In this document: positions 29,639 through 44,392 of the stretch, piece by piece | Layout: every line of letters begins with the position of its first letter | Position numbering within the stretch: the first letter of the stretch is position 1 | NCBI GenBank assembly: GCA_021613535.1 | Contig: CP075492.1 | Span: 9,734,001 to 9,798,000, forward strand | Direction: 5' to 3' | DNA length: 64,000 nt | Origin: Adineta vaga | Lineage: Eukaryota; Rotifera | Made by a program: the position numbers and the translations under genes | The notes under the pieces: generated by a model | What the model was told of the DNA's origin: nothing | Seen by the model: only the letters and a program-made list of their open reading frames with translations | Database searches by the model: none

Positions 29639-32149
29639 GTCATCGGTTCATTTAAGAATAATGAGAAATTCTAAACGCAAAAAAAAGAAGAAGAAGAAGC
29701 AATTGTCGAAAATCAATCATCGCCTCAAGCGTATAGGAAAAACAATGCACTAAATCAAGGCTATTTCGTTCATAGCTTTTATCGTGCCGTCAATTGAAAA
29801 AAAACGTTTTTTATTCATGTCATGATTTCTAAAGCATGGGCAGATTGGTCGTTTTGAATGCTGATTTTCTTTTTGCTCTTCTACATTCTGAAAATGTTGC
29901 ATGACACTGTCAAAAAGTTCAGTGGGGAAGCAATAAGCAGTTTTTCTCTCTTCTTACCATCAATACAGAGAATACTTCAAAAAAAAAAGAGAAGACTCTT
30001 TCTCTCTCTCTCGTATCCACTTAGTTGACAGCAAAAGGAAAAATCTCGATAGGTCCTATTTTTTTCTTACTCGCACTCACTCTGTTCTTTACGTTCATTA
30101 TTAATTTCCTTTAGTGTATGAGTTCTAAGCTTTTTTTCTCTTTCTCTCTGTTGGTCTCTTTCATCATTCACCTATTCATTATTGTTGTTTAGTGTCTTAG
30201 CGGCAAAGGAAGAGAGAGAGAGAAGAAAATCTCTACGATGATCACTTCTTGATATAAGAATAACAAAATAAAAAGAAAGAAAAACAAGAATGGACAGCAA
30301 AAGAAGAGTGTCAAATGAAATTAACTGGAATGGCATTGTTTCTCTCTCTCTCTTTCTCATTCTCTGTCTATCTATCAATATAAACATATTCATGTGTTTG
30401 TCGAGTAGTAGTGCTGCTAAACTATCGGATTGAGTTATGGAATTTTTTGTTCTTCTTCTCATTCATTGTAATGCATGAAAAAACAAAACGAACGAGAAAT
30501 AGAGATACTAATTATGAACTTTGAGACTCATTGATCTCCCAAGCGATTATTTGTCCTAGAGATCGTTCAAAATGCCATAGAAATACGCATTAGATTAATG
30601 AAGAAATATCAACCTAGATAAACATCTATTCTATGTATTATTGTTCATATAAACAAGGTGCATAATTAGACTTTTTTCTTCTCAGTCAAACAACGAGATA
30701 AAACAGCTAGGCTGGATACTTTTTAACAATGTTATTTTCATGAGAATACTCATTCTAATTGTACAAATACGGCTTGAATCATGCCAATCGAATCAATACT
30801 TGATTTCCTATCTAGGTAAGATAGTAATTACAAAGATATCGAACTTTTGATTATGATTATAAATCTCTATCATCATGATTTCCTTAATAGTTTTCTTTTT
30901 CATGTAAAAAAACGCAACATACTTACAGAGAATATTTGAACATCGATTAAATCTGACTTATGGTCGAACAATCTGTAAATATTATACTAAACTAAAACGT
31001 ATATATCAAGAAGAAGAAAGAAACCAAATACGTTCTCGCACTTCATCACATCAATATCTCATTTCAAGAAATAAATAAAGGTGATGAGAGAAGGAGATAT
31101 TCATCATTATCATGAAAATCGATTCGCAATAGAGGTAGAAGGGATATTTCGAGTCTAAAGTGTCACATCAATAATTTAAAGTAATTCAGCATGAAAGACA
31201 GAAAAAACGGAAATAAATTTCGCACGATAATGCAAGACATGCGTCAGTCAAAATCATCAATTCTATTTCAAGTAATCATCTTTATGACTATACAAACAAG
31301 AAAAAAGTTTTGTCTCTTTTCTTATTTCTCCAGACATACTTGCTTTTATTCATTAGTACTGACCATTGCTTAAGATAAAGCACATACACTTGCTTCATTC
31401 TCATAATCAATCAGATAAGAGGAATGAACAGTTGGATGGTCATTTCTTTCGTACAGACTATGAATAGAAGGATGTATGAACTTCCCTTAGAGCTAGCCGA
31501 GCGAATGCATCAAGCTAAAACGACACGCATGGAGATGGAAGAAAAGAGAGGGAGAGTGTGTGTGTGTCTATGTATAATACATAGAATAGAAAATGTTGAG
31601 CAATTATCCATGGAATAGAACTCGTCAGTGTTACTAACATTTCTAGTACAATTTGACTGCAAGGCATTAAATGATGATGTGTTGAATACATGAGAATGAT
31701 ATATGAAAACAGCTCGAAGTCGTTTGGATTTGTATGTTATGATTCGAACAACACTAGTGAATTGTTTATACTGAAATCAACACCTAATGTTATTCGACGG
31801 ATGTTAGACATAAAAAAAAGAATGTTACGGAAATGATTCGTTAAACTATATATTCAGACTTCAAGAATGAAATTTGTAACCTATGCTGTCAATCATCGAA
31901 TTACTGATACGGATCAAGTAGTAATACTTGAACTAGCCATATCATAAGTTTATTTTCTTTTTCATTCTGGGAAAAAGACATCTAGTTCAATGAAGCGATT
32001 AAGTGTTATTTGTATGAGAAAGGATAATATAAGGTGAGAGAGAATGCTCGTTTGTGGTTTCCGGCTTAAAACACCTAAAGCTTATTACATTGAAATTTCT
32101 CACAAGCGATTGATTATAGAAAACAACTGATCATCTTTTTTTTCCTTCT
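29639..32149. other. intergenic, 2.5 kb
   Basis: This stretch includes TC/AG-rich low-complexity tracts (about 30000-30013, 30136-30150 and 30208-30222) and otherwise AT-rich sequence. It holds the promoter of the LRR-like gene. I found no coding exon that I can support. A pyrimidine tract ending in a tag precedes the second ankyrin copy. Confidence 0.45.
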
Positions 32150-32459
32150 TAGAAAATATGATTCTCGATCGACATCAATTCGCTCATCGTCTATTCAACT
32201 CCATTCTTCACAATCATGATATTTTCGATATCGAAATTCTTCTTCTCAAATCTTCACGAATCAATAATATCAATCTCAATCGTTTACAATACAATGGTCA
32301 ATCATTAGTTCATCTTTGTTGTTTATACAATCGTCTTGATCTATTGAAATTGTTTGTTGAATATGGTGAATGTGATATCTTGACAATCAATGATGATGGT
32401 TGGCTTCCTCTTCATATAGCTGTCTATCTTGGTCACAGAAATATTGTTTTATATTTATT
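32150..32459 (+). repeat. inverted repeat arm 2, 310 bp, ankyrin ORF
   Basis: This arm is the exact reverse complement of 26157-26466. The two arms are 5.7 kb apart and enclose the LRR-like membrane protein gene. Confidence 0.95.
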
Positions 32460-32475
32460 GAAATTTCATTCATGA
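32158..32475 (+). CDS. small ankyrin-repeat ORF, copy 2
   Basis: This 105-residue frame is identical in sequence to copy 1 on the opposite strand up to the last few residues; here it ends LLKFHS. It covers the same two ankyrin repeats. A strong pyrimidine tract ending in TTAG lies five bases before the ATG, so this may be an internal exon after a splice acceptor; no upstream exon was identified. Perfect conservation of an open frame in both copies shows that neither has decayed since they last shared sequence. It does not prove expression. Confidence 0.6.
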   Translation: MILDRHQFAHRLFNSILHNHDIFDIEILLLKSSRINNINLNRLQYNGQSLVHLCCLYNRLDLLKLFVEYGECDILTINDDGWLPLHIAVYLGHRNIVLYLLKFHS

Positions 32476-32931
32476 CTATTTTCTCTCGGTGATATGTGGG
32501 AAGTTCGCACCAATTGAAACGAAAATTCTTCTGATTATATGTGTCATTATCACATGCATTCTCTTGATGTTTAATGTGAATTATTATGGTTATTTGATAG
32601 ACTCGATTGGTATACAGTGATTATTCATTATGCGAGGGGCGGAGATATATATATATATATACGTGTGTGTGTGTGTGTGTGAAAATGGTTCTGTGTTTCT
32701 TTTTTTGTAATGCATGTGAATGTGAACGAGTTGTTGTTTACACTTTTTATCCCATCGGCAATAAAATGATTGAGATCAATCGAAATCGATATATTATCAA
32801 GAAAAAATTCTCTAAACAAATGTTTTGATTACTAGAAAACTGTATATATATAATTCACATTATTATGTTTGGTTTTATTGTATATGTGGAAAGAAAGATA
32901 CAAAGTTTGTAAACTAATTAACAGAATTTAT
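32476..32931. other. convergent intergenic region with microsatellites
   Basis: A TA run (about 32645-32660) is followed directly by a GT run (about 32663-32681). It lies between the ankyrin copy and the 3' end of ADCY10. Nothing coding is seen. Confidence 0.6.
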
Positions 32932-35900
32932 TCACACACGCACCGGAAGAATATAAAGTTGGAATTGTGTTAAACTATTTTTCGATACAAATAAATGCCA
33001 ATCAAGAAAATTTTGATGTGAATATGTATGAGCTGTTTTTGTAGATTGTTCATCAGAATTTCGTTCAGTTTTAGGTGTAATCTTTATATGTGGCATGGAT
33101 GGACGAAGAAAATATCGATTAGGTGGTTTTTGCATAACGGTTGATCGACGTGAACGTTGAATAGATGAACATTGATTAATTTGCAAAGAGATTTGCTCAG
33201 AAAGAGAAAGAAACCAAGCTGTTCGTAATCGTTTGATCCATAGAAGATCAAGTTTAATAGCATGTTGTTCAGCTTCTTGTAAATTTAATTCCCAATTAAA
33301 ATCATTCTAAAATAATAGAAAATCATTTTCAGTTAGAAGAATTCGAAAAAAGATTTCCCAATCGTATACAAACAAAGATATTTGTCTCAATGGAATTATC
33401 AACTAATATTATTTGTTTCTTAATCGATTTTTCTCGTTCTATCACATTTAATGAAATCAATTGTTTTTATCTTCAATATTATTCTTAACCTTCATCCAAA
33501 AGAGTCCTCTATGTTCTTATTAAAATACTGTCTAAACTAAATTCTAACATTGACCTTATTATCTGTCTGTCTTAGGAGAATACTCATCTATTTCTATTCG
33601 ATTTTCATCAAAGTAAGAGACAAGCCGACTAAGCCGATGGCAATAGATGACATACTGACGAGACTGTTGTAAATCGATTCAATCAACTTTTTCATAAGCT
33701 TAGACTTTTTTGTCTTCAAATTTAACAAACTGTTTATATTATAATAAGAAAATTCGAAAGATATTTACATCGATTGGATAGTTTTGTGATCGCTTATAAT
33801 CATTTATAAGTCGATCGTAATACGCTTGATAAATCAAATATCGTGTTCGATTCCATGGAATTAATTCTTCATTAACATGAGTATTAATCATAGTTAATAG
33901 AAAACAATCTTTACTAATATTTTCTTCTGATTCTTTGATATAATACCAATATAATAATTGTGTTTCAATTAATTTTAATAGAGCACGTTTAAAACGAAAA
34001 TCAACAGTTGATAAATGCATTTGATCATATTTTATTTGATGTAAAGCTTGTTGAAAATGTATTTTCGAAAGATTTAATTCACCTAATCGGATATAAATCT
34101 GTGCTAATGTACAATCACTATAGAGAATCAATAAACTTCGTTGATTCGATCCAGTCAAAAGTTTTCTTCGATATTTACTAATATTTTCAAGAAAATCGAT
34201 CGTTATTGGTATTAATTCATAGCCAAGTTCAATAGCAACATCAATAACTAAAATATAATACCAAAGTTTTGCATAACAATTCATTGTTTGTTCACTTAAA
34301 TATTCTAAATGTTGTAGAATTAATTCAATATTTGATATACGCATTTCTCCAATCAATGCTAATGTTAAATTAATACATGTTTCCATAAGAAATATATTTT
34401 CATGATAACCAGTTAGAATTCGTTTAGCCAAATAGCCCGATAGAATGGCGGATTCCAATGAGTTTTGTTTTAATTCAATAATTAATGATAAACTTTTTAA
34501 TTTACCTAATTCAAGTTTTTCACGTGCTGTTACATATGACCACCAAAATTGTATTAAATTATTAATTAACATAAAACATTGATTATAATTCATTTCACAA
34601 TAAAAATATTCAATAAGTATAATCGTACATGGAAGTGAAAAAGAAAGAGGATAAATATGATATTGTAAATTAATTAAAATATTTCGTGTTTCATGCGATT
34701 GATGACGAGATAAATGATATTGAAGAAGATAATATTGACAAATTAAATATTCCATACGATATTGATTAATAAAAGGATTTAATGGATCAATATACTAAAT
34801 GAGTAAATCAAATGAATTGTGAACTAAGAAATTTACTACTTACCGATGTTTGAGAAGTATAACTGAATGTTGATAAAATCTCTCGACTTTGTTCGTATTG
34901 TATTCGTCGATCTTTTACTGACGAAGAATCTGATAAATTAATAGTTGATTTCGATTCTTCCCATGGACGATTTTGATTTATTTCATTTAATTCTTTTAAA
35001 CTTTGTTCGCACAATAATTTCGCATCGCAAATTGCTCTTGTACGTTGTAAAACAATTGCTTCAAAAAGATTATAGGTATATTTCGTAAGAATAGATTGAT
35101 ATTTATAAGTAGAATTATCTTGATTGATGATATCTTGTTGGAATTTATTTAAAAATTTTCTTCCATTTTCGATTTCAACGAGTAAACGTTGAAGACAATT
35201 TGAACGTAATAATAGATAACAAATTTCTATTCGATAATACATAATACGATCAAATTGTTCACCACGTAAATCATCGACTAATTTTTCATACATATCATAG
35301 AGATTTGTATGATATTCTACAAGTTTTGTATACACAGCAAAAACATAATCTGCACATTGACATATACGTAAATCATTGTAGGTAATAAATTCATTAACAA
35401 ATTTATTTAAATTAGCTTCTTCTAATTTCTGTTGTTGTTGAATATCATGAACATAATGGATTAAATTTTTGTATTGAACATAGGATTGAAAAGTATGAAA
35501 TAGAAGAGATTGATCGTATAGTATTTGAAATGTTCGTGTTAAATATATTTGTCGATTTAAACAATTAAGATCATCAGCAATATGTTGCATAAATTCAGAT
35601 GAAAACATAGGTTGTTCAAGTAATTCTTGATCACTAGGACAAGCACGAAGGACTTTATTGGGAGATGGAATTAATACTTGACGAACGGTTTGCCAATGAG
35701 AGGAATACTTGCGTAAAAATTTTGATTCCTAAAATTTTCAGAGATGTACTTAGACTTAGAATGAGTTTTTCAAGGTGATCAAGATGCTCTGTCTTTACCT
35801 GTGATATACTATTGGATTTGGAAGTTATGTGAGTGTCTGCTGTTTCTTTATCAGTTGATTTTCTCATTGATTGATTATTTGTATCTTCAGTTGTCAAGAT

Positions 35901-38900
35901 GGGTGAATGTAATGGCACAATTTGACAGAATATATATCGAAAGAATGATCGAAGACGATGCGATCGACTTTCTCTTCGTTGTCTTGTTCGTTTAACAATT
36001 GTTTCTTTTCTCTGTGTTTTATCTGGTATAATAAATCCATCGATAGTTTTTAACAAACGATTATTCGATAGAGATGCATTGCGAAGACTTTTTTTTGGTG
36101 CCTTAATAAGAGTAATAAAAGGATTTGATTTCGATGATGTTAATGGTCGATGAACATCATTTTGAACGGATGTAGGTGTCAGCTGTGATTCATTGTTATT
36201 ATATGAATAAAGATTAACTATAGGTAAATTTTGATCACTGGAATCACGATGTATGAGTTGTTCAGGTTTGGTTTTAGAAGTATCTTCATTAACAAGAGGA
36301 ATATATGGAGAAAGAGAGAGTCTTGTACGATGAGCATTAAAACCACTTGCGTCGATACTATTACGACGTTTTTCTAGTGTTTTAGTCGGACTAGTAGACG
36401 GAAGGAAACGATATTCGTAAAAATATTATGATTTTTTTTAAAAGATTTTTCACTTCTTTTATTACCTGTTATGTTCATCAACTCTCGTGTTTCCAGCTGG
36501 TGCAGTAATCGGTTCTGGTGGAATATTCGATGATGTATTTGATCTTGGTTTTCTTAATACATTCAGTGAACCTAATCGAATAGATTGTTTAATTGCATTA
36601 TCAATTTCTTTCAATGCAGCTATTTTAACAATATCAACAAATGCATGTTGTTGACTTGTTTTAATAATTTTCGTTAAACCATCTTGTTTTTGAACAAAAA
36701 ATGGTATATCATTTCGTGGTCCACATGTTGAACAAATAATGGTACATTGTTTTTCCAGATAATCAATAGCATGACGTGTTAATGTACGTTTTAAACTATC
36801 TGTTAATGAATTATAGATTCCTTCTCGTATTGATACATGTGCAAATGCTATTAAACGACATTGCGATGGAAAACTTGTTGGATTATGTAAACAGAAACAT
36901 TGAATTGTACGTCCTTTTGGATTTTGTTGTTGTTTATATGCACATTCAATAACTGATCGTTGCATCATATCCAATATACAGGAATTAATATTAATTGATT
37001 TCTTTGAATTTGAATCAACTAATTGCCATAGAAATGTTCGAGAAAATGTATTTCCAATAACAGCAGCTGTTTTAATAAGAAACGTTTCACCTTCGGAAAG
37101 ACGATCAATACGGCACATGATGTAATTTTGAAAATTTTGTTGACAATGAGAAATAACATCATTCGAAGTTGGATCACGTAAAAGACAAATACGAGAAAAG
37201 GTCTGTTCTGATTGACGTTGTTCTTCATTAAGAATTTGTTTTCGACGAGAAAATAATGATTTAAATAAACTATTCTTTGAAGGTAAATTAAGAAGAATTT
37301 TATCAGCATCACCTTCAATTAAATTCAAATCTTGATCATGTTCATCTATTGTATTTACAATATAGATTTTATCTTTACGTAAAAGATCAAATAGAATTTG
37401 TTCACAAAAACCAGGAATACCTATATTCGAGAAACAGAATACAGATTTTTTTTGGACAAATGCCAATAGTTCGTTTCGTAGAGAAATATAAAGTATAAAA
37501 TAGTATTTACCGTTACAACTTTCATTGAAAACTTTAACCAATTTTGCTGGAAGTTTATGTACTGATAATATCTGGCATCCTATAAAAGAATGAAGTGAAA
37601 TTATTTTATCGTTACATAATAGATTCTACCAAGTGTTGCAAGATAACGTGGTTCAAGACCAGGTAATCTTCGTAGATAAACACGTGAATCTGTACTAATT
37701 GTTTGTAATATATCAGAAGCACGTCGATCATTGTTATTATTTCTTGGTGGTTTCATGGAGAGAATCAATAAACATTTACTATGACTACCCAATGTGAGTA
37801 AATGTTTCAGTGAACTTTCATCAGCAAAATGAATGTCATCGATAATAATCAAGATTTTTGATGCTACTGCAATAGGAGATGAAGGTATCATTGATATCGC
37901 ATTTGATGAACGTCTTGATTGAGCACATGATGCACTAGAACGAAAGATTATCCATTAAACTCTCGATTCTCATAGATTTTATTCAATCCGATATCTCAAA
38001 ATCGGATGAAGTTGAATGATCTTTCTTTCTTTCTTTCTTTTTTTTATGTACCTTACTGATGTGCATGTATTTCCATACATATCAGCAATATTAATCGGTG
38101 ATTCAACAAGTTGATTTATAATATGTAATAATAATTCATTAATATTCGTTTCATATGTTCGAACAAAGTTCGTTTCATTACTATTGTCAGTTTCAATATG
38201 ACCACGACGAAATCTGACATCGACTAAATCATTTAATAGAAATAAGTTTCGTCGTAAATATAAATCATTCGATTTGTTTATGTCAAATAAACGTAAGAGT
38301 GATTGTTCACGTTCGTATTGACTTTTTTCATCATTATGAAAATTTAATAATTGTCGAAGTAATGAACGAAGTAAACTGAATTCATTAAAACGTCGTTCTA
38401 ACTGACAATTATATTTAATAATACGTATAATTGGTTTTTTAATTGTTGAACAATCACTACCATATACATGTAATGATGATGAACGATTTGGTAGAATATC
38501 ATTTGTTGTTAGAGGTATACTGTTAGGAATTGTTGAATCATAAGGAATGTACGAATTATCATAACAAGAAACACCTGTACTACTAGTTTCATAGTTTGCA
38601 TTTTCGAATGAATCAGCAATAAACTGTAATAAACGACTTCGACCGATTTTATCATCTCCTAGAATGAAATTATTCTCATATACATAGCATAGATTTTGAT
38701 TATAATTTAAAATATTGGTTCATTTTCTGCATACTATCAAATACTTAATTGTAATATAGGAAAAACTATCACAAATAGAATTACTTCTTCTTTTAGAATG
38801 AGATGTTCGTTTTGTAAAAAAAATTACATAGAATCAAAATTTCTTCAAGATCATTAAAAGGAAAATAGATGTAATCAACGATACTGAATTCAATGTATTA

Positions 38901-41371
38901 ATTTCAACAGCTTCTTTTCCTTTTCCCAAAACTGTCAAGATCAATTGCTGTTTCTTCTCCTTTTTCACTTTCTTGGATTCATTAGAATTTGTTTTTCTAC
39001 CCTCAATTGATTCTCATCAAATGATCTGCGTTTGTAAACACTATCATATATCATCCTAATAACTATCATTTACACATCTGCTATTAGAGCACAAAATCAT
39101 TATTCAAAACATGACAAAAGATACTTTGATAAATGCATAGCTTTCATGACGATGTCTTTATGTTAATGATATGGAAAGTATTCTAGAGCTATGTATTAGA
39201 GAAAAAAAACTAAATTGAATTGGTGTACAAACCCTCAAAAATGATAGCAGCAAGATCTCTTCGTTTATTTTCTGGTTCATCCATTAACATTATTTGTGTT
39301 GCAATTATCATTAATTCTAATTTTCGTCCAAGTAATGGATAATTTCCATTTGAAAGATTAATATTTTCCTTTTGATTCGAATTATTTTGTATTTGTACAT
39401 TATCTTGATTTTCTCCATATTGCCAAATAATTCCCACATTATGCATACCCTAGTAAACCATAACAAAGAAAAAGTCGAGTTGTATCAATTGAACATTGTT
39501 CGTTCTTTACTTTTAATATTTTATCTGGTAAAATTTGAAAAAATCGACTATTTAATCGCGAATTATAGTATGTTTCTTGATCACACGAGATTATATTTGG
39601 ATAATTGCACATTAATCGCGCAGCTAAATTTACTTTTCGACCAATAACTGTATATTCACAACGTGCAACATGTCCCACAACACCACAATAAGTCAAACCA
39701 GTTGCCACCTAACCTAACGTAAATAGTTAAATATTATCACTGAAATGTTAAGTTTAGTTTGTCTTTTCTCTCTCTTTCTTCACAATAAACTTACACCAAT
39801 CGAACATTTATTTATAAATTGACACTGTTTATTGATTGTTGAATGTATCATATGTGCACATTTGAGTGCATTCGCTGTATCATCACCTTGTTTATAACCA
39901 GGTAAACCAAAAACACATAGAAATGACCAACCTTTATCGAATAATAACGCTTTTGTTAATACACCACCCATCATTTTATTTAATTCATAGATTTGTATAA
40001 AAACTTTCTGTACATTTTGACAAAGATTAGTCTCAGCATGTTGTTCATCTGAAATATCCAGATTAATAAATGTGATGGTAACACGTCGTAATTCTGATAA
40101 ATAATCTAGTGATTGTTTACGCTCAATACGTTGATAAACACAACCAAGTAAAAATGATTTCATTAAATTATCAATTTTATCATCAAGTTCTTCATCATTA
40201 CTATCGGCAACTAATGAACAAGAATGTGTTTTTGATTCAATTGAACGATGACCATTAGATAATTCTTGAGAAGATTGATACTTGAAAGAAAAAGAAATTG
40301 AAATTTTTATTTTCTTTCTAATCATGCATCCTATTTGTTTTTTTATTTCTCTCATGCTTTTCGTTTGATACAGTCAGTTCATAATCACTCGTGTGGAACA
40401 AATTAATTTTCGAAGAAAATACGTTTACCTACCATATTATCTTCTTCTGATTCTAAACATTTTACAGCAATATATTGATCATTTCTATCTGATTCATCTC
40501 CAATCGATGCATATTCACAATTTAATGAAAATTTCTGAACTTGTTCATAAACTGCCTTTGTTATAATGATATCTCCAGGTTCACATAATTGTTCACAACT
40601 GTTTACATCTTTAATACAATCACCCGTTAATATATAATGTTTAAATTCGTCTGTTCCGATAAACAATACTCGAACAGATCCATAGGCAATGGCTACTTTC
40701 ATACGTAAAATAACATCAACATTTGTTTCATATGCGCCATATCTTTCTTGTAATGATAACGCACATTTTAATGCTTGTTCTGGTCCATTCGATTCATGAG
40801 TCCATAATGCAAGTATGGCATCACCAGCAAATTTATAAATATCACCATTATGAATTAAAATTTCCGAAACTAATTTATCGAAATATGAATTTAATGTATG
40901 CGTTAGTTGATCAATACCTAAATGGGCGTCATTTGAATATTGTTCTGTTAAAGATGTAAATCCAGAGACATCAAGAAATAATAATGTTGCTTGATTATAC
41001 ATGTGTTCATTTGGAATTAGAATGTTTCCTTGATTATCAATTAAATCATCTAAATTATTTAAAACAATATCTGGAATGTGTGCTTGAACTTGTTGACCGA
41101 TATGAAATCCTTCATCATCGTCATCATTATTCTCTATTTCCTTTTCGTCCTCTTCTTCTTCTTCTTCAGTTGTGTTTTCATTTACTATTGAACCAATTTG
41201 TAAAGTTGCAACAACCATTTTGACTGTATTTGTTGCTAATGATGGTAAACCTCGCGACCAAATACGACGTAATGGTTTCTTCCTTCGAATCTTTTTCAAT
41301 GACGTTTTAGTTTTCGCTTGAATGATTTCCGTAGGTTGAGTAGAAAGAATCTGCCTTGAACTATCCATCAT
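32932..41371 (-). CDS. ADCY10: soluble adenylyl cyclase (type 10)
   Basis: This bicarbonate- and calcium-regulated cyclase makes cAMP in the cytosol, mitochondria and cilia. The start at 41371 opens an exon with a Lys/Arg-rich leader and an acidic stretch. The C1 catalytic domain has LLFLDVSGFTSLTEQ (metal Asp about residue 134) and GDIYKFAGDAILALW (metal Asp about residue 184). The C2 domain contains KGWSFLCVFGLPGYK and YTVIGRKVNLAARLMCNYP, both diagnostic for this family. A P-loop/NACHT-like ATPase region follows (RSRLLQF; IIIDDIHFADESSLKHLL; LRRLPGL), then a long helical, TPR-like C-terminal part to the stop at 32932. There are many exons. Most introns are short, with longer ones at about 33307-33768 and 38680-39230. 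Domain order and size match full-length animal ADCY10. The exact 5' end is uncertain because a splice acceptor lies just upstream of the ATG. Confidence 0.95.
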
Positions 41372-42884
41372 AATTAATTTATTTACAGTCTAAAATAAAT
41401 CGTAACGATAATGAATCATTCATACACAAAAATAATAGGAAATAAGTTCTTTTTTTCTTCTCTTTCTCTCTCGAATCATTTTATATATCTTGCCTTTCTT
41501 CTTTTGTTTTATGTAAACTATTCGTAGTATAAACTATTCTAATCTAATCTGGAGAATATAAAGTATGTATACAAGTGCAATATGCAAAAAAAAAGCAACT
41601 TTTCTTTTTTCGATGATATAATTCTCAGTTAAAATAATCAGTTATCTACTAGGATATCTCTGTCGAAACAGAAGAAATCGCTTGCTGCGCTGTATCGATT
41701 GTTAGCAATTTCTTCTGCCAATAATAACAATGACATTTATCGCATTCGGATATATTTAGACATATGACGATATATCAAGATGATTACAAGTACATAGTTT
41801 TTCGAAAAAGGAAAGTTTATTCAATAAATTCTCAATCATTTGATCTATTTGTTCATTAATAGGATTAGACACAAACGTATGTAAACAAATTCTCAAGATA
41901 TGATAATAAGTAAAAATAAACTGAGATGAAGATAGAAACGAAGGAAGAAAAGACTATAGTGTGTATAATGATGATTTCGAGCGTTGGCGAACACATTCTT
42001 ATCAGATTATGGAATGTAATGAGACACGATGAAGAGCCTTCTAAATACCAATTGGTAGAATCTCTTCGTAAAGACTACCCACTAATGCTCTTTTGTTTTA
42101 TATCGATGATCGCTCTCATCAGTCATTTTCTGGATTAGAAGAGAAAACCTCGATCGATGCAAAGAAGAAGAGCAGAAGAAGAAGAAGAAGAAGACGAGTC
42201 GGTTACATCGAAAACATCATACTCGTTCTCTTACTTTGTTTTTTTGTTAATCAATTCTATTGGAGAAAAAGTACATACAACGAAGACATTGATACGCACA
42301 AAACAAATCAATGATACTTGACAATTTACAAAAGAATCCTATCGAATCGTTTTGTTCTTTCTTGATAGAAGAATGATAAATGAAATTCAATTGCAATTAA
42401 TCATTTTAAGTTATTTGTATTATAAATAGTTTCACTTTCATCATCTGATCATCGAACAAAAATCTAACTCATATTTTAATGTAAAACTTCTGTTATTTCC
42501 TTTCTGCATATTTACCATATGTGAGCACATGTCTATGCATATCTTACTATCTTTTTTTTATAATCGTATTGCAATAATCAACACTGTCATGTTGGATAGC
42601 CTAAAACCAAACAAAAACCTTCCATTGACGAACGTCTTTCTCCGAAAATATCATTGACATATATATATAGACATCCACCTATAAATATTTATTTACATCG
42701 TGTTTATATTTAGTTTACGAGAGAAAATGATTAAAAACAGATTTCATTCAATTAAATAAAAAGAAGAAATGATAGACATCCTTCATTAACTCTGATTTGT
42801 TAGATATCTATCGATTGCGGCCGGAGTACCTCTAGGAAAAAAGCACAGGTGAATTATTGGTTTTCATATGTATAAAAAGATCTT
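41372..42884. other. intergenic, GOPC 3' end to ADCY10 5' end
   Basis: 1.5 kb of AT-rich sequence that should include the ADCY10 promoter. An AAG/AGA-rich tract near 42160-42200 produces an arginine run in one frame but has no features of a gene. Confidence 0.5.
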
Positions 42885-44392
42885 TTACTTTATATTAATG
42901 TCAATACCGGTTGTATCTCTTGGTCTTAAGAGATATTGACCATGGTTACTATTGGTAATAGATAAACCTTTCATTGAATCAATATCTTTCTGTGTTGGAG
43001 TACATTCTGCTTCGTCATTAAGAAATCGGTATAGTAAATTATTGTTGCGTTCACAATTTGATGCACTATCATCATCACTATCATCCGGTGCAACAAAACT
43101 AACTGTCATTGTAATATCACCTTTCTATAAAAACAATAAGAAAAAGTATGTGAATACTTTTGTTATTTGTATTTTGGAATATAAATACCAAAGATGAAAG
43201 AATTTGCACAGCTTCAGCATGTTTTTTATCACGTAAATCATATTTATTCGCACTCAGTATTGAATCTCCAACATAAAGTTGTCCACATGCCCATGCTAAA
43301 CCATTATCTTGTATTTCGGATATAAGAATTGGTAGACCGTGTTCTTTTCCACCAGTTATTGATATACCTAATGCTTGTTTTTCATCTTTATACAACTTCA
43401 CTGTACGTAATTCACCTACACCATGACGTTTTCTTAATGTATTCACATCCTATATGAAAAAAAGAAATTCAGATTGAAAAGAAAATCCGTCAGAGAGTTT
43501 TACATGTCCTGGTGGTGTTGTTAAAATTTTGTTCACTTTTTCACGTCCACGACAAGCACGAATGACAGTTTTATGTCGATGTAAATGAATTTCAGCTTCA
43601 AGTTGATTCCATAATTTTTCATGGTTTGGTCCACGTAAATCACGGCTTAGTAATTGAATTTGTTGAATTCTAATTTAAAGATATGTATTAATCATTTTTT
43701 ATTTTTCTTTTTGAAAATTCATACCTTCCAGCTAATTCTTTGTCTAAATATTTTGTTGCTAAACGTGATCCGTATATTTCAGATTCTAAATTAATAATTT
43801 CTTTTTTCAATTTTTCATTTTCCTTTTCCAGTTCATGTGCTCTAACATTGGATACCAAACTTTGTTTCAATTCATCACGTTGTTTACTAGCTTGTTCTTC
43901 CTAATAAAATCAAATAAACATTTCAAGAAAAAGTAGAAAAACTACGATGAATACATACCAATCGTTTTTGTATCACAGCTGCACCTTCGATTTCACTTTG
44001 ACTCTTTAATATTTCACATTCTAATCGTGATATATGTAAATTAGATAATGTATCTGTCATTTGTTGTTCTAAGGCTTGTCGATCCGCTTTAATATTGATC
44101 AGTTCTGTTTGTGTATCAACTAGTTGTGCCTATATATATTATTTTAATTTTACAAGAAAAAATATATTCAACAAACTTCGAATTTAGCGTTCGCTTGGGC
44201 AATGGTTTGAACTTTATGAACCAATTGAGCGAAACATGAACTGAGTATAGCCATTTTTGCCCGACCATCAGCAATAACTTCTGGTTGTTCTTCATCAATT
44301 TCATTAAATGATAGATCAAGATCAACAAATGCTCTATCAAATTCTTTTTCAAGTATATCTAGCCAATGAAATGCAGATGCAGATACCGACAT
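42885..44392 (-). CDS. GOPC: Golgi-associated PDZ and coiled-coil protein
   Basis: GOPC (CAL/PIST) is a trans-Golgi adaptor that binds C-termini of membrane proteins and controls their traffic and lysosomal sorting. The N-terminal segment, [20 protein letters not shown], and [20 protein letters not shown] match vertebrate GOPC. A long coiled coil follows, ending in the very conserved [17 protein letters not shown]. One PDZ domain follows: [20 protein letters not shown] with the carboxylate loop LGIS, then [21 protein letters not shown]. The acidic C-terminus has APDDSDDDS. The start ATG at 44392 gives [10 protein letters not shown] and is the first in-frame Met of the exon; an upstream acceptor suggests a 5' UTR exon. 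About seven exons, all with GT-AG introns. It appears complete and intact. Confidence 0.95.

Noticed and set aside
26141-32475. A larger palindrome with the ankyrin copies at its ends
   Set aside because: The sequences flanking the two arms on both sides do not match each other in inverted orientation, so only the 310-bp block is repeated.
42093-42314. ORF with an arginine run and a hydrophobic stretch
   Set aside because: The Arg run comes from an AGA/AAG repeat. No start context or splice support.
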